Numbered from the stretch's first letter, positions 35,345-44,574 are shown. The stretch: 64,000 bases of DNA from Rhodanobacter_A agri (GCF_044904705.1 NZ_JADIKL010000011.1:28676-92675); one strand, 5' to 3'. The notes: a model not told the origin generated them from the letters alone. Program-made: numbers and translations.

Positions 35345-37474
35345 ATGAAACGAGCCTGGCTGTTTACTGTCGCCATGTTGTTCGCCGCCCGATCCGCGGC
35401 GACGGACGTGGTCAACCTGGCCGCCCCGGTGGCGTCGGTGCGCATGGGCATGCAACAGGTGACGCGGGCGGCGACCACGGAGACCGCGCAAGACGGCGTG
35501 GCGCAACGGCGCTACACCTTCCAGCCCGCCGCACAACCGCAGATCGCGGTGACGCCTGTGCAAGGCAGCTGGAGCTGGCAAGGGCAGGGCGAGCTGCGCC
35601 TGCGTGTGCAGGACGCGATGCCATGGGCGGTGACGCTCGTGGTCGACATCGACGGAGCGGATGCGAAGTCGCACCTGCACGCGGTGGTGGGTCTGCCCGC
35701 CGGTCCCGCGCAGACCCTGGTGGTTCCGCTGCATGCCACCTCGCCGCTGGCCTTCGGCATGCAGGCCGGGCCGCCCATGCCATTCGACGACCAGGGCCGG
35801 CGCCTGCTGGTGGCTACCACGGTGGAGGGCACGCTGGATCTCTCCGTGGTGCGCGCCGTGCGGCTTTCCATGCCCGCACCGCAGGCAGCGCAATCCGTGT
35901 TCTTCGGCAAGCTCGACGTGGTCGCGGGCGAAACCGCACTGCATCGCGCCTATGCTGGCGTCGTCGACCGCTACGGCCAATACACGCGCGCTCGTTGGCC
36001 CGAGAAGATCGCCGACGATGCCGCGTTGCGCGTCGCCGCGCAGCAGGCGCCCCCTGCTGCGCCGACCGCCGGTGAAGATGGCTACGGCGGTCGTCTGGAT
36101 GTCCGTCTGCAGAAGACCGGCTGGTTCCACACGCAGAAATCCGGCAATCGCTGGTGGCTGGTCACGCCGGAGGGTCATGCCTTCTTCTCGCTGGGCGTGA
36201 ATGCGGTGGCGGCGGACGGCGGACGCAGCTATGTGCAGGGTCGCGAGTTCATGTTCACCGGCCTGCCGCCGGACGGCAGCGCGTGGGCCCCATTCTGGGG
36301 CACGGGCGACAACCGCAATGCGCAGCAGGGCGCCGGCGCAGACCGTTGCTGCGACCATGGCCGGTGGTTCGATTTCTACGCAGCGAATCTCTATCGCGTG
36401 GACGGCCGGGACTGGGTGGCCACCTGGCGCACACGCACGCTGGCGCGCCTCAAGGGCTGGGGCTTCAACACGCTCGGCAACTGGAGCGATCCCGCACTGG
36501 GCGTGATGCGCCGGTTGCCCTATACGCGCTCGGTGAACGTCGAAGGCGTGTTCGGCAACGTCGCCACCGGTTACGACTGGTGGGGGCGCATGCCCGACCC
36601 GTTCGACCCGCGCTTCGCGCAGGCGGCGGATGCAGCGGCAATGAAGGCCACGCAGGGTGTGCGCGACGACTCCTGGCTGCTCGGCTATTTCGCCGACAAC
36701 GAACTAGCCTGGGCCGCGCCCGAACCGCAGGGGCGATGGGCGCTGGCGATCGGCACGCTGCATGGCGAGGCGCGCAGCGATGCGAAGCAGGCTTTCATCG
36801 CCGAGCTGAAAAAGAAATACGGCACGCCGGACAGGCTCGCGGCGGCATGGGGCATTTCATTGCCCGCGTGGGATGCCTTGCAGGCCACCAACTTCCAGGC
36901 ACCTGAGCCGGGTGAAACGCATCCTGCCATCGCCGCGGACTACAGCGCCTGGTTGCGCCGCTACGCCGACCAGTATTTCCATGTAGTGTCGCAGGCGATC
37001 CATCGTCACGACCCGCATCACCTGTTCCTTGGCGGCCGCTTCGCCGCCAGTACGCCCGAGGCCATCGCCGCCTGCGCCGAGTATTGCGATGTGGCGAGTT
37101 TCAACGTGTACGCCGACGTGCCAGGGCATGGCTTCGACGCCGCGGCGATGCATAAATTCGGCAAGCCGGTGTTGATCACCGAGTTCCATTTCGGCTCCGA
37201 CGATCGCGGGCCGTTCGGCAAGGGCGTAGTGAGCGTGTGGGATGAAGCGCAGCGCGGCAAGGCCTACGGAACGTTCGTCGCGGCCGCCGCGGCCAACCCC
37301 GATATCGTGGGCGCGCACTGGTTCGACTACGTGGACCAGCCCGTCACCGGCCGCCTGCTCGACGGCGAGAATTCGCACATCGGTCTGGTCGGCATCACCG
37401 ACATTCCGTTCGCGGGCTTCGTGGAGACGGTGCGCAAGGCGAACCTGGAAGTGCGGCACGCGGCGTTGCCCTGA
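35345..37474 (+). CDS. Secreted glycoside hydrolase, beta-agarase-like (clan GH-A type)
   Basis: The 709-residue protein has a signal peptide (about 1-19, ending RSAAT). A beta-sandwich-like N-terminal region (about 25-220) precedes a catalytic TIM barrel. The likely acid/base is Glu453 in GYFADNELAW, and the likely nucleophile is Glu613 in VLITEFHFGS, the Asn-Glu and Glu pattern of clan GH-A enzymes. Proteins of this type are often labelled beta-agarase (GH50-like). The true substrate, perhaps a galactan, is not established. Its 3' end overlaps the convergent MFS gene by 80 bases. Confidence 0.82.
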   Translation: MKRAWLFTVAMLFAARSAATDVVNLAAPVASVRMGMQQVTRAATTETAQDGVAQRRYTFQPAAQPQIAVTPVQGSWSWQGQGELRLRVQDAMPWAVTLVVDIDGADAKSHLHAVVGLPAGPAQTLVVPLHATSPLAFGMQAGPPMPFDDQGRRLLVATTVEGTLDLSVVRAVRLSMPAPQAAQSVFFGKLDVVAGETALHRAYAGVVDRYGQYTRARWPEKIADDAALRVAAQQAPPAAPTAGEDGYGGRLDVRLQKTGWFHTQKSGNRWWLVTPEGHAFFSLGVNAVAADGGRSYVQGREFMFTGLPPDGSAWAPFWGTGDNRNAQQGAGADRCCDHGRWFDFYAANLYRVDGRDWVATWRTRTLARLKGWGFNTLGNWSDPALGVMRRLPYTRSVNVEGVFGNVATGYDWWGRMPDPFDPRFAQAADAAAMKATQGVRDDSWLLGYFADNELAWAAPEPQGRWALAIGTLHGEARSDAKQAFIAELKKKYGTPDRLAAAWGISLPAWDALQATNFQAPEPGETHPAIAADYSAWLRRYADQYFHVVSQAIHRHDPHHLFLGGRFAASTPEAIAACAEYCDVASFNVYADVPGHGFDAAAMHKFGKPVLITEFHFGSDDRGPFGKGVVSVWDEAQRGKAYGTFVAAAAANPDIVGAHWFDYVDQPVTGRLLDGENSHIGLVGITDIPFAGFVETVRKANLEVRHAALP

Positions 37475-38615
37475 GCGCGCCGCCATGGCGTAGCCGCGAC
37501 AGCGCGATCGCCAGTGCCAACACGGATGCCAGCGCGGCCAGTTCCAGCGGCGCAGCGAAGCCGTGATGGCGTGCAGCCAGCGTGGCGGCCACCGGCGGGC
37601 CGACGATCTGGCCGATGCCGAACGCGACGGTCAGCGCGCCGATCAGGCGGGTGGGATCGCGTGGTGCCAGTCGCGCCGCCTCACGCATGGCGAACATCAC
37701 CACCGGCGTGATCGCCGCGCCTTCCAGTACGGTGCCCAGCGCCAGTCCGGCGCGGCTGGGCCAGTACAGGCACAGCGCGGTGCCCAGCAGCATCGACAGG
37801 CAACAACCGGCCAAGCCGGCGTAGTTGCTGCGCACAGGCAATGCGCCCAGCAGCAAGGTGGCAAGCACCGTGGCCACGCCGTACAGCGGCCAGAACCATT
37901 CGCGCAGCGCTGGCAGGTGCAGCTGGGCGTCGGCGATCAGCGGCAGGAAGGTGGCGGGAATCACGTAGCCGAAACCGAACAGGCCATAGATCGCCACCAG
38001 CGGCCAGGTCGGGGCGGCGTCGCGGGAACCACCTTTCGCCACGGCTGCGACAGCGGGAGCAGCAGGTGCGTCCAGCGCCCGCCAGATCACCGCGATCATC
38101 GCGGCGCTGGCCACGCCGAACGCCAGCCACCAGCGCGCCGAATCCAGTCCCGCGTCGTGCAGCGCAGCCACCAGCGTGCCGCTGGCGATGATGCCGACGC
38201 CAGGGCCGCTGTACAGCACCGCCTCAAGACCCAGCCTGCCGTGCAGGCGCAGATGCGCGCTGCACCAGGCAATGCCGTGCACCATCAGCATCGCGGCCGC
38301 CACGCCGGCTACGAAACGGCACAGCAGCCACAACGGCAGCGATGGCGCCAGGCCCATGCCCAGGGTGCCCAGGGCCACCAGCACCAGGCCGACACGCAGG
38401 CTGGCGCGCTGCGGCAGCGCCAGCGCGGTGCACAGCAGTGCGCCCAGCAGGTAACCGATGTTGTTGATCGAGGCCAGCCAGCCGCCACCGACCAGGCTCA
38501 AGCCGGCATCGACCTGCATCAGCGGCAACAGCGGGGTGAGCAGGAAACGGCCGATGCCCAGCGCAAGGGCCAGTACGGTCATGCCGGCAAGGGAAAGCGG
38601 AACAGGAGATCGCAT
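37395..38615 (-). CDS. MFS transporter, YbfB/YjiJ family
   Basis: The 406-residue transporter has 12 hydrophobic helices, starting SLAGMTVLALALGIGRFLLT. The family pattern GIGRFLLTPLLPLM and AGVAAAMLMVHGIAWCSAHL matches YbfB/YjiJ proteins. GGAG precedes the ATG at 38615. It is divergent from the LysR gene across 96 bp and so probably is its target. The C-terminal tail of about 30 residues (ALRATPRAALPGSPCAPSPR) runs over the end of the glycoside hydrolase gene. Confidence 0.9.
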   Translation of the reverse strand: MRSPVPLSLAGMTVLALALGIGRFLLTPLLPLMQVDAGLSLVGGGWLASINNIGYLLGALLCTALALPQRASLRVGLVLVALGTLGMGLAPSLPLWLLCRFVAGVAAAMLMVHGIAWCSAHLRLHGRLGLEAVLYSGPGVGIIASGTLVAALHDAGLDSARWWLAFGVASAAMIAVIWRALDAPAAPAVAAVAKGGSRDAAPTWPLVAIYGLFGFGYVIPATFLPLIADAQLHLPALREWFWPLYGVATVLATLLLGALPVRSNYAGLAGCCLSMLLGTALCLYWPSRAGLALGTVLEGAAITPVVMFAMREAARLAPRDPTRLIGALTVAFGIGQIVGPPVAATLAARHHGFAAPLELAALASVLALAIALSRLRHGGALRATPRAALPGSPCAPSPRSPRTECR

Positions 38616-38711
38616 GAGGATGCTCCGGCACAGGGGATGCAACCATGCTAGGTGCGGCGTATCATCGTATAAAGCGAATAATTGCGAATGAATCCATCGA
38701 GAAAATCGAAC

Positions 38712-39635
38712 ATGGACCTGCGCGCGCTCGAAACTTTCCAGGCGGTGGTGGCTGCCGGCGGCATCGGCCGCGCGGCGACCAAGTTGCATCGTGCCCAGTC
38801 CAGCATCACCAGCCGCATCCACCAGCTGGAAACCTCGCTGGGCGTGCAACTGTTCCATCGCGAAGGCCAGCGCCTGCGCCTCACCGCGCCGGGCGAGGAA
38901 CTGGTGGATTACGCGCGGCGCATGCTGGAGCTGGCCGAGCAGGCGCGCGTGGCCGTGCGCAGCGGCGAGACCGGCGGCGCGCTGCGGCTCGGTTCGATGG
39001 AGAGCGTGGCGGCGAGCCGCCTGCCGTATCCGCTGGCGGCGTTTCACCGCGCGCACCCGCAGATCTGGGTGAACCTGCACACCGCTTCCTCGCGCGGCCT
39101 GGTGGCCGATGTGCAAGGCGGCGCGCTGGATGCAGCCATCGTGGGCGAGCAGGTGGACGCCGAGCGCTTCCGCAGCGTGCCGTTATACGTGGAGGAGCTG
39201 GTGCTGATCGGCGCGCGCGACAGCGCGATGCTGGTGGAGCCGAAGCAACTGGTCGACGGCTCCGTGCTGGTCTACCACAGCCAGGGCTGCATTTACCGTC
39301 GACGGCTGGTGGATTGGCTGGATGCGCAGCGCATCGTGCCGGCGCGCGTGCTGGAGTTCGCCTCCTACCACGGCATTTTCGCCGCGGCCGCAGCTGGCGT
39401 GGGCTTGGGGCTGGTGCCGCGCTCGGTGCTGGAGACCTACCCGCAGCGCGACGCGCTTTCTGTCCGCGAAATGCCCGCGCGACTGGCACGCGTCCAGACC
39501 GCGCTGGTGATGCTGCGCACCACCCATCTGCCTGCACTGACCCGCCTGGAGGAGTGCCTGCGCAAGGATGCCGTGGCTGCACGCGGCAAGGCGATATCGC
39601 GCCCACGCCGCAGCGCAGCGCGAAAGGAGGCATGA
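38712..39635 (+). CDS. LysR-family transcriptional regulator
   Basis: The 307-residue regulator has an N-terminal winged helix-turn-helix (MDLRALETFQAVVAAGGIGR AATKLHRAQSSITSRIHQLE, about 1-60) and a LysR substrate-binding domain. The ATG at 38712 gives the family's usual start; an ATG at 38688 is in frame. It is divergent from the MFS gene, the classic LysR/target layout, so it probably controls that transporter. The NRDE gene follows 3 bp downstream. Confidence 0.93.
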   Translation: MDLRALETFQAVVAAGGIGRAATKLHRAQSSITSRIHQLETSLGVQLFHREGQRLRLTAPGEELVDYARRMLELAEQARVAVRSGETGGALRLGSMESVAASRLPYPLAAFHRAHPQIWVNLHTASSRGLVADVQGGALDAAIVGEQVDAERFRSVPLYVEELVLIGARDSAMLVEPKQLVDGSVLVYHSQGCIYRRRLVDWLDAQRIVPARVLEFASYHGIFAAAAAGVGLGLVPRSVLETYPQRDALSVREMPARLARVQTALVMLRTTHLPALTRLEECLRKDAVAARGKAISRPRRSAARKEA

Positions 39636-39638
39636 GCG

Positions 39639-40415
39639 ATGTGCCTGATCGCCTTCGCCTGGCAGACTCATCCGCGCTGGCGGCTCGTGCTGGCGGGCAA
39701 CCGCGACGAGTTTCATGCGCGGCCCAGCGCACCGCTGGCACGCTGGAACGAGCTGCCCATCGTCGGTGGCCGTGATCTCGAAGCCGGTGGCACCTGGCTG
39801 GGCGTCACCGATGCGGGCCGCTGCTGCGTGGTCACCAACGTGCGCGACCCGCGCGATCCGCAACTCGGTGCCTCGCGCGGCCTGCTCGCTACCGATTATC
39901 TCGCCGGCACGGCCGATGCCACGGTGCATGCACAGCAGCTGCTCGCGCAGGCGGCCGGCTACCGGCCGTTCAACCTGCTCACCTTCGATGCGAAGGCCGC
40001 GTTCTATCTCGGCAACCGGCCCGAGCCGCGTGCGCAGGCGGTGACGCCCGGCGTGCATGGCCTGTCGAATGCCGACTTCAACACGCCCTGGCCAAAGACG
40101 CGCACGCTGATGGCGCGCCTCGGCGCGTGGATCGAGAGGGGCGACGCGGACGACTTCGCGCCGCTGTTCACGGCGCTGGCCGACGAACGGCAGGCGCCGG
40201 ATGCGGATCTGCCCGACACCGGCATCGGACTGGAACGCGAACGCTGGCTGTCCGCCGCCTTCATTCGCGGCGAGCGCTACGGCACGCGCGCAAGCACTGT
40301 AGTGGCCATTGCCCACGATGGGCACGGCGTGATCGTCGAGCGCGGCTTCGGTCCCGAGGGGCGTTTCCTTGGCGAAAGCCGGCTGGACTTTGGCCCGCCG
40401 GCCGCCACGGGCTGA
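39639..40415 (+). CDS. NRDE (TANGO2-like) family protein
   Basis: The 258-residue protein starts MCLIAFAWQTHPRWRLVLAG, then NRDEFHARPSAPLARW, the NRDE motif. The N-terminal Met-Cys resembles Ntn-type hydrolases, where Cys2 would be the nucleophile after Met removal. Bacterial members are poorly characterised; the eukaryotic relatives (TANGO2) affect membrane or heme handling. It lies 3 bp after lysR, so the two are probably co-transcribed. Confidence 0.9.
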   Translation: MCLIAFAWQTHPRWRLVLAGNRDEFHARPSAPLARWNELPIVGGRDLEAGGTWLGVTDAGRCCVVTNVRDPRDPQLGASRGLLATDYLAGTADATVHAQQLLAQAAGYRPFNLLTFDAKAAFYLGNRPEPRAQAVTPGVHGLSNADFNTPWPKTRTLMARLGAWIERGDADDFAPLFTALADERQAPDADLPDTGIGLERERWLSAAFIRGERYGTRASTVVAIAHDGHGVIVERGFGPEGRFLGESRLDFGPPAATG

Positions 40416-40499
40416 CGCTCTGCGCCTACGCGCGGCCGCGCACGAGGCTGCCTGATCCCGCGGGGCGGCACGGTTAGCGTCGTCGAGGTCATCCCGGAT

Positions 40500-42194
40500 A
40501 TGGATCGTCGCATGCGCACGGCTCGACTCCTGCTGCTGTGGTTTGTCTTGCCGGCTGGTGCCGCCCATGCGGCCGATTGTCCGGACTGGCCGCCCGGACG
40601 TGCGCAGCAGGAGCTCGCCGCGCTGCATGAGCGGCTCGACGGCTGGAACCACGCTTATCGGGTCGATGGCCGTTCACCGGTGAGCGACGCCGTTTACGAC
40701 CAGGCCGAACAGCGGCTCGCGGCATGGAGCCGGTGCTTCCCTGCGCAGACACCCGCACCGCTGGCGCACCTGGCCGATGCCGGTGGCCGCCTGCGTTCGC
40801 CGGTGGCACAAACCGGACTGGCCAAACTGGCGGATGCTGCCGCGGTCGAGGCGTGGATGCGCGCACGCGGCAACCGCGATTTGTGGGTGCAGCCCAAGGC
40901 GGATGGCGTGGCGGTGACGCTGCTCTACGAGCACGGCCGTCTGCGGCAAGCTGTCAGTCGTGGCGACGGCCTGCACGGTTCGGACTGGACCGCGCTGGCA
41001 CAGGCCATCGCCGCGATTCCCAAGCATCTGCCGAACGCGCCGGCGCGCGTGGTGCTGCAAGGTGAGCTGGTGTGGCACTTGCCCGGCCACGTGCAGGCCG
41101 ACGATGGCGGCGTCAATGCGCGTTCGGCGGTGGCCGGCGCACTCGCACGCAATACGCTGGATGCCGCCACCGCCGCGAAGATCGGTCTGTTCGTGTGGGA
41201 TTGGCCCAGCGGTCCGACTGACATGCCGGCGCGACTGGCCGGACTCGTGGCGATGGGTTTTGCCGACAGCGCCGCACTGGCCCGGCCGGTGGCGAACCTC
41301 GACGGGGTGAAGCGGTGGCGTGAGCAGTGGTACCGCCACGCGCTGCCGTTCGCTGCCGATGGCACGGTGCTGCGCCAAGGCCACCGGCCGGCGGCCGACA
41401 CGTGGCAGGCGCTGCCGCCGGCCTGGGCCGTGGCCTGGAAATATCCCGCCGCCACCGCGTTGGCCGAGGTGCGCGCGGTGAACTTCACCATAGGCCGCAG
41501 CGGGCGCATCACGCCGGTGCTTGAGCTGGTGCCGGTGCAGTTGGACGACCATCGTGTGCAGCGGGTCAGCGCGGGTTCGTTCAAGCGCTGGCGGACGCTC
41601 GATATCCGCCCGGGCGATCAGGTGGAGGTGGCGCTGGCGGGGCTGACCATCCCGCGCCTGCAATCGGTGGCCTGGCGTGCAGAACAGCGTGCTGCGGTGG
41701 ATGCGCCCGATCCGGCGCGCTATGGCCCGCTGAGTTGCTGGCGATACACGCCAGACTGCGAACAGCAGTTCCAGGCGCGGCTGGCCTGGTTGGGCGGCAA
41801 ACAGGGGCTGCGGCTGCCGGGCGTCGGTACGGGAACCTGGCAAGCCTTGGCGGATGCCGGCCTGGTTCGTGGTCTGCTGGACTGGATGGCGCTGACGCCC
41901 GGGCAGCTCGCCACGGTGCCGGGTCTGGGGGCGGGCCGGGCCGCTGCGCTTGCGCAGACCTTTGCCGGTGCGCGTGGGCGGCCATTGTGCGATTGGCTGC
42001 ACGCGTTGGGCGCACCGGACGATGCGGCGGGTGCGGGCGAGGACTGGGCTACGCTTGCCGCGCAGGGCGAAGATGGTTGGCGTGCGCGCGGCGCCAGTGC
42101 GGCGCATGCCCGGCAACTGGCCGCCTTCTTTGCCCATCCCGCGTTGCAAGCCATGGCCGCCCGCCTGCGCGCGGCTGGCGTGCAAGGCTTCTGA
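40500..42194 (+). CDS. ligB: NAD-dependent DNA ligase LigB with N-terminal signal-like segment
   Basis: The 564-residue ligase has the adenylation motif VQPKADGVAV with Lys133 and an OB-fold core (NFTIGRSGRITPVLELVPVQ). A helix-hairpin-helix-like C-terminus (LATVPGLGAGRAAALAQ) follows. It lacks the BRCT domain and zinc cluster of LigA, as LigB should. The N-terminus (MRTARLLLLWFVLPAGAAHA, then ADCPDWP) looks like a Sec signal peptide; E. coli LigB has the same feature. The start is 40500, or the ATG at 40512. Function of LigB in cells is not settled. Confidence 0.9.
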   Translation: MDRRMRTARLLLLWFVLPAGAAHAADCPDWPPGRAQQELAALHERLDGWNHAYRVDGRSPVSDAVYDQAEQRLAAWSRCFPAQTPAPLAHLADAGGRLRSPVAQTGLAKLADAAAVEAWMRARGNRDLWVQPKADGVAVTLLYEHGRLRQAVSRGDGLHGSDWTALAQAIAAIPKHLPNAPARVVLQGELVWHLPGHVQADDGGVNARSAVAGALARNTLDAATAAKIGLFVWDWPSGPTDMPARLAGLVAMGFADSAALARPVANLDGVKRWREQWYRHALPFAADGTVLRQGHRPAADTWQALPPAWAVAWKYPAATALAEVRAVNFTIGRSGRITPVLELVPVQLDDHRVQRVSAGSFKRWRTLDIRPGDQVEVALAGLTIPRLQSVAWRAEQRAAVDAPDPARYGPLSCWRYTPDCEQQFQARLAWLGGKQGLRLPGVGTGTWQALADAGLVRGLLDWMALTPGQLATVPGLGAGRAAALAQTFAGARGRPLCDWLHALGAPDDAAGAGEDWATLAAQGEDGWRARGASAAHARQLAAFFAHPALQAMAARLRAAGVQGF

Positions 42195-42203
42195 GCGTCG
42201 CGT

Positions 42204-42608
42204 TCAGCTCGTCAGTTCACCGTCGACGTAATACCAGCGGCCCGCCTCGCGCACGAAGCGGCTGATCTCGTGCTGGCGTTGCGCGCGTCCGCCGCCGAGG
42301 CGGTAGCGGGCCACGAATTCCACCACGGCGTGATCGTCGTCGATGCGTTGCTCGCCGCGCACTTCCAAGCCCAGCCAGGTCGGTGCGGGCTGCTGCGCGG
42401 TCAGCCGCAGCGAAGCGGGGCGGGTGTCGGCGTGCCAGCTGGCCAGCAGGTAATCCTCGCGCTTGAGCACATAGGCACTGTAGCGCGAGCGCATCAGCTG
42501 CTCGGCGCTGGTTGCCGTCGTGGTGCCGTCATGCAGCGGGCCGCAGCAGGTGGCGTAACCGGCGGCATTGCCGCAGGGGCAGGGGGTGAGCGTGTCGATC
42601 GCCTTCAT
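42204..42608 (-). CDS. YchJ/UPF0225-family SEC-C motif protein
   Basis: The 134-residue protein has an N-terminal zinc-type SEC-C motif (PCPCGNAAGYATCCGPLH) and a NTF2-like body (LMRSRYSAYVLKREDYLLAS ... HEISRFVREAGRWYYVDGEL). The ATG at 42608 has AAGG nearby. It lies 37 bp after the methyltransferase gene on the same strand. Function is unknown; the motif suggests zinc or protein binding. Confidence 0.88.
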   Translation of the reverse strand: MKAIDTLTPCPCGNAAGYATCCGPLHDGTTTATSAEQLMRSRYSAYVLKREDYLLASWHADTRPASLRLTAQQPAPTWLGLEVRGEQRIDDDHAVVEFVARYRLGGGRAQRQHEISRFVREAGRWYYVDGELTS

Positions 42609-42645
42609 CTCGCCTTTGTACCCGCTTCGGCGGCGATGTGCAGGT

Positions 42646-43245
42646 TCAACCTGGGTTGCGCTGCCAGACGCGGCAGCGGTTGTTCGCCGGCATAGCCACG
42701 TCGTCGACCAAGGCGAAGCCCGCCGCCGCAGCCAGTGCGTCGACGGCCTCGGCATCGCGGATACCCATGTGCGCGCCGCGTGCCTTCAGCCACTGGTCGA
42801 AGGCGGCATTGCTGTCGCTGGTGTAGCGACCGCCGTAGTTGAACGGGCCGTAGATCACCAGCCGTGCGTCATCGGTCGCGATCGCTGGCAACTGCGCGAA
42901 CAGCTGTTCCACCTCGTGCCAGGCCATGATGTGCAGGGTATTTGCGCTGAACGCTGCGTCGAACGGACCGCGCGGCCACGGTCCGCCGACATCGAGTTCC
43001 AGCGGTAGTGGCGTATTCGGCAGCGCCGCCTCGTCCAGCCATGCGCGGATGCCCGGCAGGTTCTCTGCGCGGTCTGAGCATTGCCAGTCCAGCCAGGTCA
43101 GCGCCGCAGCGAAATACACGGCGTGCTGGCCGGTGCCGCTGCCGATCTCCAGCACCCGCCGCCGGTCGGCGAAGTGCCTTTGCAGCACCTCGAGGATCGG
43201 TTCGCGGTTGCGTTCGCAGGCGGGGGCGTGGGGTTTGTCGGCCAT
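42646..43245 (-). CDS. DUF938 SAM-dependent methyltransferase
   Basis: The 199-residue protein has methyltransferase motif I VLEIGSGTGQHAVYFA and the DUF938 signature SDRAENLPGIRAWL ... ANTLHIMAWHEVEQLF ... YGPFNYGGRYTSDSNAAFD. The substrate is unknown. It lies 2 bp after the HATPase regulator gene and is probably co-transcribed with it. Confidence 0.92.
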   Translation of the reverse strand: MADKPHAPACERNREPILEVLQRHFADRRRVLEIGSGTGQHAVYFAAALTWLDWQCSDRAENLPGIRAWLDEAALPNTPLPLELDVGGPWPRGPFDAAFSANTLHIMAWHEVEQLFAQLPAIATDDARLVIYGPFNYGGRYTSDSNAAFDQWLKARGAHMGIRDAEAVDALAAAAGFALVDDVAMPANNRCRVWQRNPG

Positions 43246-43247
43246 GT

Positions 43248-44309
43248 TCAGGGCGGCGGCAACTGTCTGCTTTCCTCGGCGCGGGCGACTTCGGCGCGGC
43301 GGATCATCTGCTGCACCGCCGGTACGGCGTGCATTGGAACGAGCACGACATCGGGATGATCGTGCGCGAAAACGCGGAAGACTTCGTCCGCAAAGGCCTG
43401 ACCGATGCTGGTCACCGCATCGAAATCCAGCACCACAGTGCGGAACCGTTCCACCCGCTGCATCAGGCGCTTGGCCTGCGATCGCGAAACCAGGTTCTCG
43501 TCGCCGACCTTGGCTAGCCTGACCGGCACCACCGTCTTGGCGAAGGTGTAGTCGTCCGGGCCGCTGGAGTACTCGTCGAAAACCTCCTTGGCCGTCCTGG
43601 CGGTATCGGTCCCGATTTCCATCAGCACCGTGGTGCCCTGGCGTGTCCGGTACGCGCCGGTGTCGTGGAGCAGGTCGTCGTCCTGCCCGTCGTCATGGTC
43701 GAAGACCAGGTCGCCGGAGGCGATCTGGAAGCGGTCGAACATGCGGGAAGTGAAAAACACACCCTCGCCGGAATGGCGCCGCGGATCGGTGGTCAGTTTC
43801 CCCTTGGAAAGCTCGAGCAAAGCCAGGCGCTCGTCGGGGAGATCCAGCGCGCGGGTGATCTTGCGGAAGATGCCGACGCCATCGTCCGCGACCCGCATCG
43901 CTACCTGGTGGACACTGCGGTCGACATGGACCGTGAGGCGTTTCCCTTCGGAATGGTCGATGGCGTTGTTCACCATCTCGGTCAGGCCGTGGTGGCAGAT
44001 CTCGATGATGTTCGCAGGCAGGTCGGCCAACAGAGGGGCGACGTCGTTCGACCACACGCGGTCCTCGGCCAAGCCATGGAGCGCATGCTGGAAGTCCGCC
44101 CGCCGGGATGTTCCGGGGCGATAGGTCGGACGTGTCGTGCCGATCTTGGCGAGGTAGCCGTCCCCGATCAGCGCGCGTGCGCGTGTGGCAACGGCGGCGC
44201 GGCTCAGTCCAAGATTTCCCGCAACGATCCGGACGAGATCATCGGGATGCTTCTGCACCAGGCGCAGCAAGGCTGCATCGATTTCCGCTGAACGGCTGGG
44301 GCGGGCCAT
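43248..44309 (-). CDS. Regulator with winged helix, HATPase and DUF4325 STAS-like domains
   Basis: The 353-residue protein combines three parts. A winged helix-turn-helix-like start (IVAGNLGLSRAAVATRARAL, about 30-55) is followed by a GHKL-type ATPase (LTEMVNNAIDHSEGKRLTVH, VADDGVGIF, GEGVFFTSRM; about 100-240). A C-terminal STAS-like DUF4325 domain (QRVERFRTVVLDFDAVTSIG, about 285-345) completes it. It resembles serine-kinase-type anti-sigma switches joined to a DNA-binding domain in one chain. The ATG at 44309 is chosen; a TTG at 44327 is possible. A palindrome lies just upstream. Confidence 0.88.
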   Translation of the reverse strand: MARPSRSAEIDAALLRLVQKHPDDLVRIVAGNLGLSRAAVATRARALIGDGYLAKIGTTRPTYRPGTSRRADFQHALHGLAEDRVWSNDVAPLLADLPANIIEICHHGLTEMVNNAIDHSEGKRLTVHVDRSVHQVAMRVADDGVGIFRKITRALDLPDERLALLELSKGKLTTDPRRHSGEGVFFTSRMFDRFQIASGDLVFDHDDGQDDDLLHDTGAYRTRQGTTVLMEIGTDTARTAKEVFDEYSSGPDDYTFAKTVVPVRLAKVGDENLVSRSQAKRLMQRVERFRTVVLDFDAVTSIGQAFADEVFRVFAHDHPDVVLVPMHAVPAVQQMIRRAEVARAEESRQLPPP

Positions 44310-44339
44310 GCCGGCACTGTAAAGCAACCAGTGCCCATT

Positions 44340-44371
44340 GGAAAGTTATTCTTTCCGATTGTAAAGTTTCC
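44340..44371. promoter_or_regulatory. Inverted-repeat operator candidate upstream of the HATPase regulator
   Basis: A perfect 6-bp-arm palindrome GGAAAG-TTATT-CTTTCC lies at 44340-44356. A third similar half (AGTTTCC, 44365-44371) is close by. The site is 31 bp before the regulator ATG and is AT-rich compared with its surroundings, so autoregulation by the regulator's DNA-binding domain is plausible. Confidence 0.5.
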
Positions 44372-44376
44372 AGCCC

Positions 44377-44574
44377 TCAGGCCGGGCGGCCGCGCAGGAC
44401 GCGTGCGGGCAGCATCAGCAGTGCGCCGAGGAAGGCGAACACCGCACCCACGGTGATGCCGACCAGCCGCAGCGGCAGGCAGATCAGCCACACGATGGGA
44501 TAGAGCACCAGCGCCAGCAGCGCGAGCGGCCAGCAGAACACCAGCAGCAACAGCCAGAGCAGGAAGGCGGCCAT
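44377..44574 (-). CDS. Small hydrophobic membrane protein
   Basis: The 65-residue protein starts MAAFLLWLLLLVFCWPLALL and has two or three hydrophobic segments with a basic C-terminus (LPARVLRGRPA). The ATG at 44574 gives a fully hydrophobic start; an upstream ATG would add a polar Arg/His-rich stretch that looks noncoding. No family recognised. Confidence 0.6.
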   Translation of the reverse strand: MAAFLLWLLLLVFCWPLALLALVLYPIVWLICLPLRLVGITVGAVFAFLGALLMLPARVLRGRPA

